Origin: Sphingomonas sp. Ag1 | Lineage (GTDB): Bacteria > Pseudomonadota > Alphaproteobacteria > Sphingomonadales > Sphingomonadaceae | NCBI RefSeq assembly: GCF_000980895.1 | Contig: NZ_LAZX01000084.1 | Coordinates: forward strand, 1 to 64,000 | DNA: 64,000 nt | Reading direction: 5' to 3' | Shown: one piece after another, positions 24,828 through 35,409 of the stretch | Layout of the letters: each line of letters opens with the position of its first letter | Numbering within the stretch: position 1 is the first letter of the stretch | Position numbers and translations under genes: made by a program | Notes under the pieces: generated by a model | Databases searched by the model: none | What the model was told of the DNA's origin: nothing | The model's input: the letters and a program-made list of their open reading frames with translations, nothing else

Positions 24828-25908
24828 CCACCGCCTTGCCCGCCAGTGCCTGACCATAAGCGTGGTGGAAGGCATGGATGCGGACCTCCTCGGCGCCGAG
24901 AACGGACGGGCGATCGGCAGCGATCACGCCACGCTGCACCGTTTCAAGGATCGTGCGATCCTCTTCGATGACCTGAAGCGCCAGCGCGGTGCCTTGTTTG
25001 TTGATCGCATCCTGGCGCAGGCGCCCCGCCTCGGTCAGTGCGACATCGGGCTCGAACAATCGCACTCGCAGCGTCGTCCCGACCGCGCTGTAGGGTAGCG
25101 CATGGCCGACATAGAAGGCCGTCCCTTCGGTCGACGAAATGAACAGGTTGGGAAAAATGTGGACGTGAAAGAAGGAGTCGTGCGCGAATTCGCGGCTGTC
25201 GAGATGTGACACGATCTTCTTGCGCAGCGATTCACGCCGCGTCGGCACGCGCGGAAAATGGCTGCTGGAATGCGGGCTGACGATCTGCACGTCGGCGATC
25301 GGCTTGCGGCCCACGCCAAGGCCGGTGACGAAGGTTTCCGGGTGAACCGTGGCGCAATGATAGCATTCGAGGACGTTTTCGACCAGGAGCTTCCAGTTCG
25401 CAGCGTGCGGCACCAGCCCGTAATGCGTTTCGCGTCCGATATGCCGGCTGAGATCGCGCAGCAGGGGGGCGAACTCTCCCAAGAACGCCTCAAGCGACGG
25501 TCCCTTCGGGTCGCGTGAGACGAACACGAACTTCCCGCAGCGATCGACCTTGTAGCGCGTGAGACACAGGCGATCCCGATCCGCATCCTCTGGTGCGAAC
25601 CCGCTCTTGCCCAGCGGCATCCCCTGGGCGTCGAACACCCATCCGTGATAGGCGCACATCAGGTGCCGGTTGCCCCGATCCATGGTCTGGATCAGGTTGA
25701 GGCGATGCGTGCATACGTTCTTGAACGCGCGCAATTCCCCTCTGAAATTCTGTACCACGATCGAATCGTTGGGAAGATTGACGCACACGAAATCGCGATT
25801 GTTCGCAAGCTCGTCCGCCATGGCGATAAATTGCCAGCCGGTCGCGAACACATGCGCCAGTTCCTGACCAAGCAGCGCAGCATCGTAATAATGTACGTTC
25901 GGGATCAC
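24784..25908 (-). CDS. Rieske-type ring-hydroxylating oxygenase alpha-like subunit
   Basis: About 374 residues if the GTG at 25908 is used; this start lies after the upstream SDR gene and has GGGGCG before it. The frame is open to 26001, with an ATG at 25962 overlapping the SDR gene. The Rieske [2Fe-2S] ligands are CTH (Cys66, His68) and CAYH (Cys85, His88). The mononuclear iron site is in ECYHCATVH (His184, His189). The ECYHC pattern resembles the CntA/choline-monooxygenase branch. No ferredoxin or reductase partner is encoded nearby. In this locus it may hydroxylate an acyl chain or a sugar precursor. Confidence 0.82.
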   Translation of the reverse strand: MIPNVHYYDAALLGQELAHVFATGWQFIAMADELANNRDFVCVNLPNDSIVVQNFRGELRAFKNVCTHRLNLIQTMDRGNRHLMCAYHGWVFDAQGMPLGKSGFAPEDADRDRLCLTRYKVDRCGKFVFVSRDPKGPSLEAFLGEFAPLLRDLSRHIGRETHYGLVPHAANWKLLVENVLECYHCATVHPETFVTGLGVGRKPIADVQIVSPHSSSHFPRVPTRRESLRKKIVSHLDSREFAHDSFFHVHIFPNLFISSTEGTAFYVGHALPYSAVGTTLRVRLFEPDVALTEAGRLRQDAINKQGTALALQVIEEDRTILETVQRGVIAADRPSVLGAEEVRIHAFHHAYGQALAGKAVVSAPLNEVLPAEVA

Positions 25909-25939
25909 AGGAAACGCCCCACAATATAGACAGTAAGCG

Positions 25940-26695
25940 TTATTTGGCGGCGTAGCCGCCATCGACAGGAAGATCGACGCCGGTGATCCAGCGCGACGCA
26001 TCGCTCAGCAGGAACATCACCGCATTGGCGACATCTTCTGCCCGGCCGAACCCGAGCGGGTGCAGGTCGCGATAGTTGCGCACCATTTCGTCGCTGACCG
26101 AATTGGCGAAATCCTGGTGCATTTCAGTTTCGATCGCACCGGCAGTGATCGCATTCACGCGGATGCTGCGATCGGCCAGCTCAACGGCCAGCGCGCGCAC
26201 CATGCCGCTCGTTGCCGCCTTCGAGGCGGAATAGGCGACCATCCCGCGGCGACCGCGCAGGGCCGACACCGACGACATGAACACCACCGATCCATGGTCG
26301 TGCATCACATTCTTGCGGCTGACGGCGCGGGCGACGCCCAATGCGCCAAACACCGCGGCGCCGAACAGCTCCTGGATCTGGCCGGTCTTGGTCAGCCGCA
26401 TCGGTGCGACCAGGCTGGTGCCCGCCGAATGAAACACGCCGTGGATCGCGCCATCGGCGGCAATGACGCGGATCGCATCGTCCGCGGCATCGTCGCTGGT
26501 CAGGTCCACCGCCATCCAGCGCTGTCCGCCCGTACGCTGGGATGTGTCGCGCAGCCGCTCTTCGTTGCGGCCGAGCAGCACCAGTTCGGCACCGGCGCCG
26601 GCCAGGCTGAGCGCGGCGGCGCGGCCAAGCCCGGAGGAAGCGCCGGCAATGACGATCTTCTTGTTGGCGAACGATTGGGATGGCATGTGTGTCAC
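25940..26695 (-). CDS. SDR family oxidoreductase (FabG-like)
   Basis: A 251-residue classical SDR: GASSGLG at 18-24, catalytic Ser142, Tyr155 and Lys159 in YSASK, and the C-terminal DVANAVMFLLSDASRWITG, then DLPVDGGY ending typical of 3-oxoacyl-ACP reductases. The GTG at 26695 overlaps the stop of the upstream synthase gene and has a GGAGG site; an ATG lies three codons on. Position after an ACP and two FabH-like synthases suggests it reduces a 3-oxoacyl thioester to a 3-hydroxyacyl thioester for transfer to a sugar. The exact substrate is inference. Confidence 0.85.
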   Translation of the reverse strand: MTHMPSQSFANKKIVIAGASSGLGRAAALSLAGAGAELVLLGRNEERLRDTSQRTGGQRWMAVDLTSDDAADDAIRVIAADGAIHGVFHSAGTSLVAPMRLTKTGQIQELFGAAVFGALGVARAVSRKNVMHDHGSVVFMSSVSALRGRRGMVAYSASKAATSGMVRALAVELADRSIRVNAITAGAIETEMHQDFANSVSDEMVRNYRDLHPLGFGRAEDVANAVMFLLSDASRWITGVDLPVDGGYAAK

Positions 26696-27741
26696 AGCGT
26701 GATCACCTCCGCGCAGGCGAGCGGGCCGACGGGAAGCGATGCCGACGCCCAGCTATAGCCGACACCGAACCCGAACATGGCCAGGTTCAGCGTGGCGGTG
26801 CGCAGGCGTTCGGCCAGATCATCGGCAATGAGCAGCGGGATGGTTGCGCTGCTGGTATTGCCATAGCGGCCGATGTTGATTGGAACCTTGTCGATCGGCA
26901 GTTTGCTCTTTTTGGCAAGATGCTTGATCATGAAGGCATTGGCCTGGTGGAACAGGAAGGCATCATGATCCTCCACGGACCGGCCGGCCAGCGCCAGGGT
27001 ATCCGCGACCAGCGGTGGCACCGCCTTAAGCGTGAAGGTGAAGATCTCGCCGCCATCCATGAATAGACGGGTCTGGTCGTGATCGCCGCGCGGCGCACCG
27101 TTGCGGAACGCCCCTTGCGGAATGATGAGGTTCTGCGCACCACGGCCATCGCTGCCCAGCACGAAGCTAGCGGCGGGCGCGGCCGGATCGAATTCGATCG
27201 CCGTGACGGTGCCGGCATCGCCGAACAGCAGGGCGGTTGCGCGATCGTCGGGATCGACCACGCGGCTGCTGGTGTCGCCGACCGCCAGCAGGATGCGGCG
27301 TGCCGAGCCCGTCGCGGCCATGGTCATCGACAACCATAGCCCATAGGGGTAGGCCGAGCAGCCGAGGTTCACGTCGAATGCGATAATGCCGGGTCTCAGC
27401 CCCAGGCCCGCTTGCAGCACCGTGGCAGTCGCCGGCAGGCGATAGTCCGGGGTCTGCGATATGAACACGATGGCATCGACCGACTCCGGTAACCAGTCGA
27501 GTGTCTCCATCAGCCGGGTTGCCGCCGCAGCGCAGAGATCAGACGTGGTGGTATCGGCATCGACCCAGTGGCGATGCGCGACACCCGTCATCTTGGCGAC
27601 TTCGGCGACGCCTTCCCCGAACCGTTCGATAAAGGCGTCATTGTCGACGCGGCGTGACGGCACGCAGGCTACGACGCCTCTTATACTCGCATTGCCGATA
27701 ACGGCAGCACGACCAGTGGCAAGTTCGGGAAGGTTGTGCAT
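26692..27741 (-). CDS. FabH-like 3-oxoacyl-ACP synthase III (copy 1)
   Basis: A 349-residue thiolase-fold enzyme. All three catalytic residues are present: Cys128 in NLGCSAYPYG, His265 in FHQAN and Asn295 in GNTSSATIP. The start at 27741 lies two bases after the ACP stop. FabH-type enzymes condense an acyl-CoA with malonyl-ACP. A paralogue is at 27978; the pair brackets the ACP gene, so this is a dedicated acyl-making unit and not housekeeping FabH. In glycan loci such enzymes make short acyl groups for N-acylation of amino sugars (known in outline from flagellin-glycosylation islands). Confidence 0.88.
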   Translation of the reverse strand: MHNLPELATGRAAVIGNASIRGVVACVPSRRVDNDAFIERFGEGVAEVAKMTGVAHRHWVDADTTTSDLCAAAATRLMETLDWLPESVDAIVFISQTPDYRLPATATVLQAGLGLRPGIIAFDVNLGCSAYPYGLWLSMTMAATGSARRILLAVGDTSSRVVDPDDRATALLFGDAGTVTAIEFDPAAPAASFVLGSDGRGAQNLIIPQGAFRNGAPRGDHDQTRLFMDGGEIFTFTLKAVPPLVADTLALAGRSVEDHDAFLFHQANAFMIKHLAKKSKLPIDKVPINIGRYGNTSSATIPLLIADDLAERLRTATLNLAMFGFGVGYSWASASLPVGPLACAEVITL

Positions 27742-27743
27742 GA

Positions 27744-27956
27744 TCAGGCCGCTTGCGCTGCTTTCTCGACATCGCCGACGGTCTTGCAGTCCTGCAGGGC
27801 GTCTACCCCGATGGCCTTGTCGAACACCTCGTCGACCAACGCGATCGTTGAAACAATGGCCAGCGAATCCCAAGCCTCGCCCAGTTCATAGTCCGGACCG
27901 ATGTCACCGGCCTCGACTTCGAGGATTTCCGCCATTCCTTCATAGAATTCGGACAT
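27744..27956 (-). CDS. Acyl carrier protein
   Basis: A 70-residue acidic helical protein with the phosphopantetheine attachment motif WDSLAIV (Ser31) at the start of helix 2. It is somewhat shorter than housekeeping ACP (about 78 residues) and sits between two FabH-like genes, so it is probably dedicated to this pathway. No phosphopantetheinyl transferase is present in the window; a general cellular one would be needed. Confidence 0.88.
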   Translation of the reverse strand: MSEFYEGMAEILEVEAGDIGPDYELGEAWDSLAIVSTIALVDEVFDKAIGVDALQDCKTVGDVEKAAQAA

Positions 27957-27977
27957 GCTTCTTTACTCCTGTAAGTG

Positions 27978-29042
27978 TCAGAAAGAGACGATCGCGCCAG
28001 CCCATGACAGACCGACGCCGAACCCCAACAAGGCGATGCGTGATCCCCGCTTCAACCGCCCCGATTCAATTTCCTGATCGAGCACGAAGGGGATCGTTGA
28101 AGAAACCGTGTTTCCGATCAGCTCGTAGCGCCGCGGAAGCTTCTCTTCGGCAATCTTCATTTTCTTCTGCAACGAATCCAGCATGAACTTGTTCGCTTGA
28201 TGCAGGATAACGGCGGAGAGATCCGATTCTTCCAGTCCCGCCTTGTCCAGCAGGCCACGGTACATTGCCGGAACCTCGCGCAGCGTGAAGTTCATGACGG
28301 CAGCACCGTCCATGAACAGATTATTCGCGCTGCGCACGTTGCCGGAGCGATCCTCGGCTTCGATGGCGCTGTCGGAATCTGAGGGACGGCGAAACCCGCC
28401 GGCGGGAACGATCAACCGGTCGGCGCCGCTGCCATCCGTGCCGAAGGTGAACGGACCAAGACCAGTCCGGCCGTCGTCGTCCGCGCAGATCAGGGTCGCC
28501 GCGGCGCCGTCGCCGAACAGCGTACGGACGCTCTTATCCCGATCGTTGATATATTTGGAATAAGTGTCTGCGGTTACCAGCAGCACGTTACTGGCAGCGC
28601 CAGCGCTGATCAGTCCTGCCGCCAGCGCCAGGCCGTAAACGAAGCCCGAGCACCCCAGATTGACGTCGAGCGCGCCGATACCCTTTCTCAGGGAAAGGCG
28701 TTCCTGCAGGATACACGCCGAACTGGGCAGGACATAATCGGGCGCCTGCGTGCACAGGATAACGAAATCGACCGCATCGCGCACCTGTGCATCCTTCGCG
28801 AACAATTGTTCGGCAGCGGCAACGGCAAGGTCGAGCGCGGTCTCGCCTGGAGCGGCGATACGACGTTGGCGGATGCCCGTCTTCTCGAGGATCTTGTCCG
28901 CGGACCAGCTCGGAAATTCCGCGGCAAGTTGCTCGTTGGTCAGCACCGTGTCCGGGACATGCGTCGCTACCATGGCGATGCGAGCAGGAACGCTTCGAGC
29001 GAGGGCATCGTGACGCGGATGGGCCGGAGGAACGGAAGGCAT
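27978..29042 (-). CDS. FabH-like 3-oxoacyl-ACP synthase III (copy 2)
   Basis: 354 residues, with an intact triad: Cys131 in NLGCSGFVYG, His281 in LHQANKFML and Asn311 in GNTVSSTIP. It shares the family fold with the synthase at 26692 but differs throughout, so the two are old paralogues with probably different substrates. The stop lies about 20 bp before the ACP gene. Two synthases plus one ACP could mean two condensation steps, or one condensation and one acyl transfer. Confidence 0.88.
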   Translation of the reverse strand: MPSVPPAHPRHDALARSVPARIAMVATHVPDTVLTNEQLAAEFPSWSADKILEKTGIRQRRIAAPGETALDLAVAAAEQLFAKDAQVRDAVDFVILCTQAPDYVLPSSACILQERLSLRKGIGALDVNLGCSGFVYGLALAAGLISAGAASNVLLVTADTYSKYINDRDKSVRTLFGDGAAATLICADDDGRTGLGPFTFGTDGSGADRLIVPAGGFRRPSDSDSAIEAEDRSGNVRSANNLFMDGAAVMNFTLREVPAMYRGLLDKAGLEESDLSAVILHQANKFMLDSLQKKMKIAEEKLPRRYELIGNTVSSTIPFVLDQEIESGRLKRGSRIALLGFGVGLSWAGAIVSF

Positions 29043-29091
29043 GGTGTTCGCGATCTCGATATCTTCTTTTAGGGGCAGGCGCTTGATCCGT

Positions 29092-29983
29092 CTATGGTAA
29101 ACTGCCGTGCCGGCCCGGTGATGGCTGCTGTACGCAGGCGGTGCCTAGAAAGGCGAGTTGCTCCTGCACCATCTGCGCACCGTTTACGTGAATTTCATAC
29201 AAATGCCCGCCTGCCGGCAGCAAGCCCGACACCACGTGCGGCGAACGCCCGAATTTGGCTGCGAGTGCGCCCGTTGTCACCTCCTCACGCTGCCAGATTG
29301 CTTCATGTTCGGCCAGATGGATGGAGACAGGCACGGTGACGTGCGCGGCAATAGCGTCGAACCGCCGCGGCCATTCGACCAATGTCTCGTGAACCTCATC
29401 CAGGCGCCAGGCTTCGGCGGCGTTTCGAAGCGCGATGGGTGCACGCCAATCGTAGCTGCCTTTTGGCCCGAAGAAGAGCTCGGTCGGGGGCGCCGTGCTG
29501 CTGTCTTTCCCGAACCGGGCAAACCACGACAGTGCGGCCGAACTGGGCGTACGGCCAATACCTGACACGGCGACTGCACTGATGGGTATGCGGTGATCGG
29601 CTGCGACCGTCAGTGCCACCGCGGCGCCGATGGAATGGCCGATCACGACAAGCTTGGGGCAAGGACGTTCCCTCAGGATCATGTCCAGAAAGCCAGGCAA
29701 CAGGTCCGCGGCTTCTGTGATCGGATGTGCGGTTCGGCCGGCGGGGCTCGAACCGTAACCCGGCCGGTCCACGAGCAGGACGTCATAACCTTGCGACAGG
29801 GCCAGATCGGCGACGGAAAATCCCGGTATGTCAAAATAGCGGCCGCTGCATCCCCCGCCATGGATGCACAGCAACAATGGTGCATTCGCGCGGCCGCACA
29901 GGAGCATGCGCCCGGTAAGTCGCTGGTCGGCGCTTGTCCGGATCACGGAATGATTGTCGGTCACGGTGCGGCCGGATGCGGGC

Positions 29984-29997
<14 letters not shown>
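29092..29997 (-). CDS. Alpha/beta hydrolase
   Basis: 301 residues with the alpha/beta-hydrolase layout: oxyanion HGGGCSG at 46-52, DRPGYGSS at 77-84, the nucleophile elbow GHSIGA (Ser122) and His265 in GGHLYEIH; an acidic residue near 229-231 may complete the triad. No signal peptide, so probably cytosolic. It may release or transfer the acyl chain made by the neighbouring FabH/ACP genes (thioesterase-like) or edit it. Its start overlaps the 3' end of rmlA by 14 bp, so it belongs to the same transcript. Confidence 0.8.
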
Positions 29998-30849
<852 letters not shown>

Positions 30850-30853
<4 letters not shown>

Positions 30854-31740
30854 TTCTGTGCTCCGATCAGTTCGTCAAGGATGTCGCTCAGGGCGTCCTG
30901 CCAGGCGCGTGGCTGGATGCCATAGGCGGCGCGGATCGCGTCGTGGCTGAGCAGCGAATTGGCCGGGCGCTTCGCCGGCGTTGGATATTGGTCGGTGGAG
31001 ATCGGCGTGACATTGGCGGTCGCCCCGCCGTGCGCGCTCGACTGACGGAAGATTTCGCTCGCGAACCCCGCCCAGCTGGTCTCGCCCGCGTTGCTGAAGT
31101 GGAAGGTGCCGGTCGGCGCGGCCGCGTCCTCGATCAGCCGCAGCGTGATGGTCATCAGCGCCTGCGCGAGGTCCGCCGCGCTGGTCGGCGAGCCGCGCTG
31201 GTCGTCCACCACCGTCAGCGTCTCGCGCTCGGCGCCAACGCGCAGCATGGTCTTCACGAAATTGTTGCCGTGCGCCGAGACGACCCAAGCCGTGCGCACA
31301 ATCGCATGCCGCGCGCCCGAGGTGCGCACCGCCAGCTCGCCGCCGAGCTTCGACGCGCCGTATACGCCGAGCGGAGCGACCGGGTCGCTCACGTCCCATG
31401 CGCCCTGCTTGTCTCCGGCGAAGACGTAATCGGTCGACACCTGGACGAGCGGGATGTTCGCCTTGGCGCAGGCTTCGCCGAACGCCGCGGGCGCCATGGC
31501 GTTGACCGCCCAAGCGGTGACAACATCGCTCTCAGCCTTGTCGACCGCGGTATAGGCCGCACCGTTGATCACCGCAGCCCAGTCGCGCTCCGCCACCTTG
31601 GCGGCGACCGCGGCGGTATCGGTCAGGTCGAGGTCGGCGACGTCAATCGCGACGACCTCATAAACCGCCGGCCAGGCACAGCGCTGCAGCTCGGTGCCAA
31701 GCTGTCCGTTTCCGCCGGTGACGAGGATCGCGCGGGTCAT
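30850..31740 (-). CDS. rmlD: dTDP-4-dehydrorhamnose reductase RmlD
   Basis: 296 residues from the ATG at 31740. Extended SDR with GGNGQLG at 9-15, STDYVF at 102-107 and the Tyr127/Lys131 pair in YGASK. It carries out the last step to dTDP-L-rhamnose. The start overlaps the rmlB stop. Gene order here on the minus strand is rmlC-rmlB-rmlD-rmlA. Confidence 0.94.
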
Positions 31741-32789
31741 GCAGCGACGCCGCGCCGCTGCGCCGCGCCGCGCTCCACGATCGGGCGCCACCAGCTCTCA
31801 TTGTCGAGATACCAGCGCACCGTCTTCTCGATGCCGGTCTCGAACGTCTCCTGCGGCCGCCAGCCGAGCTCCTGCTCGATCCGCGTCGCGTCGATGGCGT
31901 AGCGCTTGTCATGCCCCGGCCGGTCGGCGACCGAGGTAATCTGCTCGGCATAGGGCTTGCGGTCGGTGCGCGGGCGCAGCTGGTCAAGGATGGTGCAGAT
32001 GGTGTGCACCACCTCGATGTTCTGCTTCTCGTTGAACCCGCCGACATTGTAGGTCCGGCCGAGCTCCCCGCGCTCGAACACCGCCTGCAATGCGCGGACG
32101 TGATCCTCGACGAACAGCCAATCGCGCACCTGGTCGCCCTTCCCGTAGACCGGCAGCGGCTCGCCATCCAGGGCCTTGGCGATCATAAGCGGCACCAGCT
32201 TCTCGGGGAAGTGGTATGGCCCGTAATTGTTCGAGCAATTGGTGATCAGCACCGGCAGGCCGAAGGTGTGGCCCCATGCGCTGACCAGATGGTCGCTGCC
32301 CGCCTTCGACGCCGAATATGGCGAGCGCGGATCGTACGGCGTATCCTCGGTGAACAGCCCGGTATCGCCGAGCGAGCCATACACCTCGTCGGTAGAGATA
32401 TGGTGAAATCGGAAGGCCTCTTTCGCTGCGCCTCCCAGCGACTGCCAATAGCCGCGCGCTTCGGCGAGCATCGTATAGGTGCCGACGACATTGGTCTGGA
32501 TGAACGCGCCTGGCCCGTCGATCGAGCGGTCGACATGGCTCTCTGCCGCAAGGTGCGTGATGACGTCGGGTCGGAACTCGGCGATCGCGGCGCGCACCGC
32601 CTCGACGTCGCAGATGTCGCCCTGGACGAAGCGATAGCGGTTGCTGCTCGCCACGCGCTCTACGGTCGACAGCGTGCCGGCATAGGTCAGCTTGTCGAAG
32701 TTCAGGACCTCATGAGTCGTGTTCTCGATGAGGTGCCGGACAAGGGCCGAGCCGATGAAGCCGGCCCCGCCGGTGACGAAGATGCGCAT
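31737..32789 (-). CDS. rmlB: dTDP-glucose 4,6-dehydratase RmlB
   Basis: 350 residues. NAD-binding GGAGFIGS at 7-14, the catalytic TDE triplet at 133-135 and YSASK (Tyr158, Lys162) are all present. [20 protein letters not shown] is diagnostic of RmlB. It converts dTDP-glucose to the 4-keto-6-deoxy sugar, an intermediate that could also feed an aminotransferase. It lies 12 bp after rmlC. Confidence 0.95.
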   Translation of the reverse strand: MRIFVTGGAGFIGSALVRHLIENTTHEVLNFDKLTYAGTLSTVERVASSNRYRFVQGDICDVEAVRAAIAEFRPDVITHLAAESHVDRSIDGPGAFIQTNVVGTYTMLAEARGYWQSLGGAAKEAFRFHHISTDEVYGSLGDTGLFTEDTPYDPRSPYSASKAGSDHLVSAWGHTFGLPVLITNCSNNYGPYHFPEKLVPLMIAKALDGEPLPVYGKGDQVRDWLFVEDHVRALQAVFERGELGRTYNVGGFNEKQNIEVVHTICTILDQLRPRTDRKPYAEQITSVADRPGHDKRYAIDATRIEQELGWRPQETFETGIEKTVRWYLDNESWWRPIVERGAAQRRGVAA

Positions 32790-32801
32790 TTCTGTGGTCC
32801 T

Positions 32802-33365
32802 TCAGGCGAGCGGAGCGAGCGGGTTGCCGTCGTAGGCGAACGGGCTGTCGAAGTCGGCGAGCGTGGGCTGCACCTGGTCCTTGGCCGAGAGTTCGGGCGT
32901 CACGCCGGCAGGGATCGGCCAGTCGATGCCGACGCTGTCCCAGCGGATCCCGCCGTCATGATCGGGGGCATAAGTTTCCGAGCATTTGTAGGTCACTTCG
33001 CAATCCGCCTCGAGCGTCACGAAGCCGTGCGCAAATCCGATCGGAATGAACAGCTGATGCCCGTTCTCGGCCGACAGCTCCGCACCGACCCACTGACCAT
33101 AGGTCGGCGATCCGCGCCGCACATCGACCGCGACGTCGTAGATCCGGCCGCGAATGCAGCGCACGAGCTTATCCTGCCCGCGCGGCGGAGTCTGGAAGTG
33201 CAGGCCCCGTAGCGTGAACGCCGGCACCGAGAGCGAGTGATTGTCCTGCACGAAGCGGCAGGTGATGCCCCGCGCGGCGAACGCCGGCTCGGAATACACC
33301 TCGGTGAACCAGCCACGGGCATCGCCGAAGCGCTTGGGGACGATCAGTTGGACGGGGTTCGACAT
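32802..33365 (-). CDS. rmlC: dTDP-4-dehydrorhamnose 3,5-epimerase RmlC
   Basis: 187 residues from the ATG at 33365, the normal size; the frame is open further upstream but without family sequence. RGLHFQ with His56, FAHGFVTL and Tyr132 (ETYAP) are the conserved active-site elements of the cupin-fold epimerase. It is the first gene of the minus-strand operon that appears to run through rmlBDA to the acyl module (24784). Confidence 0.95.
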   Translation of the reverse strand: MSNPVQLIVPKRFGDARGWFTEVYSEPAFAARGITCRFVQDNHSLSVPAFTLRGLHFQTPPRGQDKLVRCIRGRIYDVAVDVRRGSPTYGQWVGAELSAENGHQLFIPIGFAHGFVTLEADCEVTYKCSETYAPDHDGGIRWDSVGIDWPIPAGVTPELSAKDQVQPTLADFDSPFAYDGNPLAPLA

Positions 33366-33601
33366 GGCGGTGTCGGTAGAGAACAGTTCGTCATACGACA
33401 ATGCGCTCTTGCTCGCGGCATCACGCTTCCTGGGTCGGCCGCAATCGCTGGCGCAGGGCCGCGCCGCTGCGTCACCCCAGCGCCGTTCGCCGGTCCGAAG
33501 TTGAAAAACAGGCAGGAACCCGCCAAGGCGCGCTCCGCCGTGCGGGACCGTTCGCATCCACAGCACAAGTCAGGGCAACGGCCGTCATCGAGGAGTAAGG
33601 C
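33366..33601. promoter_or_regulatory. Divergent promoter region rmlC / aminotransferase
   Basis: About 236 bp between the divergent starts of the two main operons of the polysaccharide locus. Promoters for both should lie here. A GAGGAGTAAG ribosome site precedes the GTG at 33602. I could not identify convincing -35/-10 boxes. Confidence 0.45.
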
Positions 33602-34744
33602 GTGCAACAAGTCAGTCCCGACCGGATATTTCTCTCGTCTCCCCATATGGGCGGCGCGGAGCGCGTGTTGGTGGAAGAGGTGTTCGCCAGCAACTGGATC
33701 GCGCCGACCGGCCCCATGGTGACGCGTTTCGAGGAGGATCTCGCGCGGCTGACGGGGATGGGGCATGTGGCCGCTTTGGCGAGCGGGACAGCGGCTCTCC
33801 ACTTGGCGTTGCGATTGTCGGACATCGGGCCGGGCGACGAGGTCTGGGGCGCGACCATGACCTTTATCGGCGGGGTCGCGCCGATCCTGTATCTGGGCGC
33901 CAAGCCGGTTTTCCTGGATGTCGACCCGGACGATTTCCTGATCGACCTCGATCTTCTCGAAACACAGCTAAAGGCGGCAAAGGCCAACGGCACGCTGCCC
34001 AAGGCGCTGATCACGACCGATCTGTACGGCCATGTCGTCGATGGCGCGCGGGTCGCGGCGCTGCGCCGCGACTATGGCTTTGTCTGGATCAGCGATACCG
34101 CCGAGGCGGTCGGAGCCTATCGCGACGGCCGGCACGCCGGCGCGGGCGCAGATTTCGTGATCCTGTCGTTCAATGGCAACAAGATCATCACCACGTCGGG
34201 CGGCGGTGCGCTGGCGAGCGACGATGCGGAAGCGATCGACCGGGCGCGCTTCCTGTCGACCCAGGCGCGCGATCCCGCGCCGCATTACGAACATACCACC
34301 TTTGGCTATAACTATCGCCTGAGCAACGTCTGCGCGGCGATCGGCGTCGGGCAGTTGCAGGTTCTGTCGCAGCGCGTGGCGCGGCGTCGCGAGATCCATG
34401 AGCTGTATCGCGAGCGTCTGGGGCAGGTGCCGGGCTTCGTCTTCAGTGGCGAAGCGCCGGGGATGCAGGCCAATCGCTGGCTGACCACAATGCGGATCGG
34501 ATCGCAGGCGGGGGTGGACGGCGAAACCATCCGCCTTGCGCTGGAAGCCGACAATATCGAAAGCCGCCCGTTGTGGAAGCCGATGCACATGCAGCCGATA
34601 TTCGCAGGCGCCGATTATTACGGTGGGAACGTGGCGGAGCAGGCCTTTGCGGACGGTTTGTGCCTGCCATCCGGATCGTCTATGACAGACGGCGACGTGG
34701 CGCGGGTCTGCACGATCATCGAAGATCTGGCGACGCCGCGGTGA
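33602..34744 (+). CDS. DegT/DnrJ/EryC1-family sugar aminotransferase (PglE/EpsN-like)
   Basis: 380 residues from a GTG with a good ribosome site. The N-terminus RIFLSSPHMGGAERVLVEEV, then NWIAPTGPMV, is typical of the EpsN/PglE branch, which puts an amino group on C4 of UDP-4-keto-6-deoxy-GlcNAc. The PLP lysine is Lys194 (SFNGNKIITTSGGG) and Asp165 in ISDTAEAVG holds the cofactor nitrogen. It would act between the PglF-like dehydratase at 41978 and the PglD-like acyltransferase at 24165. A role on dTDP-4-keto-6-deoxyglucose (VioA-like) is the alternative. Its stop overlaps the next start. Confidence 0.88.
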   Translation: MQQVSPDRIFLSSPHMGGAERVLVEEVFASNWIAPTGPMVTRFEEDLARLTGMGHVAALASGTAALHLALRLSDIGPGDEVWGATMTFIGGVAPILYLGAKPVFLDVDPDDFLIDLDLLETQLKAAKANGTLPKALITTDLYGHVVDGARVAALRRDYGFVWISDTAEAVGAYRDGRHAGAGADFVILSFNGNKIITTSGGGALASDDAEAIDRARFLSTQARDPAPHYEHTTFGYNYRLSNVCAAIGVGQLQVLSQRVARRREIHELYRERLGQVPGFVFSGEAPGMQANRWLTTMRIGSQAGVDGETIRLALEADNIESRPLWKPMHMQPIFAGADYYGGNVAEQAFADGLCLPSGSSMTDGDVARVCTIIEDLATPR

Positions 34745-35346
34745 GCCTGAAGCGCGCGATCGACGTTGCGGGGGCGCTGACCGGCCTCATCTGCCTGTCG
34801 CCCGTCATTGCGGTGACGGCGCTGGCGATCCGGATCACCATGGGCGGGCCGGTCTTCTTCCGGCAGGCGCGGCCGGGGCTGGGCGGGCGGCCCTTCACGA
34901 TGATCAAGTTTCGCACCATGGCCAATGCGCATGACGCGTCCGGCCGGCCGCTGCCCGATGGCCAGCGGCTGACGCGCACCGGTCGCCTGTTGCGCTCGAC
35001 CAGCCTGGACGAGCTTCCCGAGCTGTGGAACGTGCTGGTCGGCGACATGAGCCTGGTCGGTCCGCGGCCGCTGCTGACCGCCTATCTCGATCGCTATTCG
35101 CCCGAACAGGCGCGCCGCCACGACGTTAAGCCGGGCGTGACCGGATGGGCCCAGATCAACGGGCGCAACGCGATTTCCTGGGACGAGAAGTTCGACCTTG
35201 ATCTGTGGTATGTGGATCATCGCTCGACCTGGCTCGATCTGCGAATCCTGTTCGCGACCGTCCGCCAGGTGATCTGGCGCAAGGGCATCAATTCCGCCGA
35301 GGCCGCAACCATGCCCGAGTTCACCGGACGCAACCGGCCCGACTGA
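34741..35346 (+). CDS. Initiating sugar transferase (PglC/EpsL-type phosphoglycosyl transferase)
   Basis: 201 residues from GTG 34741, which overlaps the preceding stop. This is a small monotopic phosphoglycosyl transferase: one re-entrant hydrophobic segment (about 5-33), KFRTM at 56-60, the catalytic Asp90-Glu91 in SLDELPELWN, and GDMSLVGPRP at 101-110. It moves a phosphosugar from a UDP-sugar to undecaprenyl phosphate. Enzymes of this short type usually take UDP-bacillosamine-type sugars, which agrees with the neighbouring aminotransferase and PglD/PglF homologues. It is predicted to start the repeat unit. Confidence 0.9.
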   Translation: MSLKRAIDVAGALTGLICLSPVIAVTALAIRITMGGPVFFRQARPGLGGRPFTMIKFRTMANAHDASGRPLPDGQRLTRTGRLLRSTSLDELPELWNVLVGDMSLVGPRPLLTAYLDRYSPEQARRHDVKPGVTGWAQINGRNAISWDEKFDLDLWYVDHRSTWLDLRILFATVRQVIWRKGINSAEAATMPEFTGRNRPD

Positions 35347-35409
35347 AGGTAGCTGCCGCAGCATGCGGCCAGCCAATCCTGCCGTACCGGGAACGGATCA
35401 GATCACAAC

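Noticed and set aside
30943..33212. Long plus-strand frames across rmlD and rmlB
   Set aside because: Shadows of the well-conserved rml genes on the other strand.
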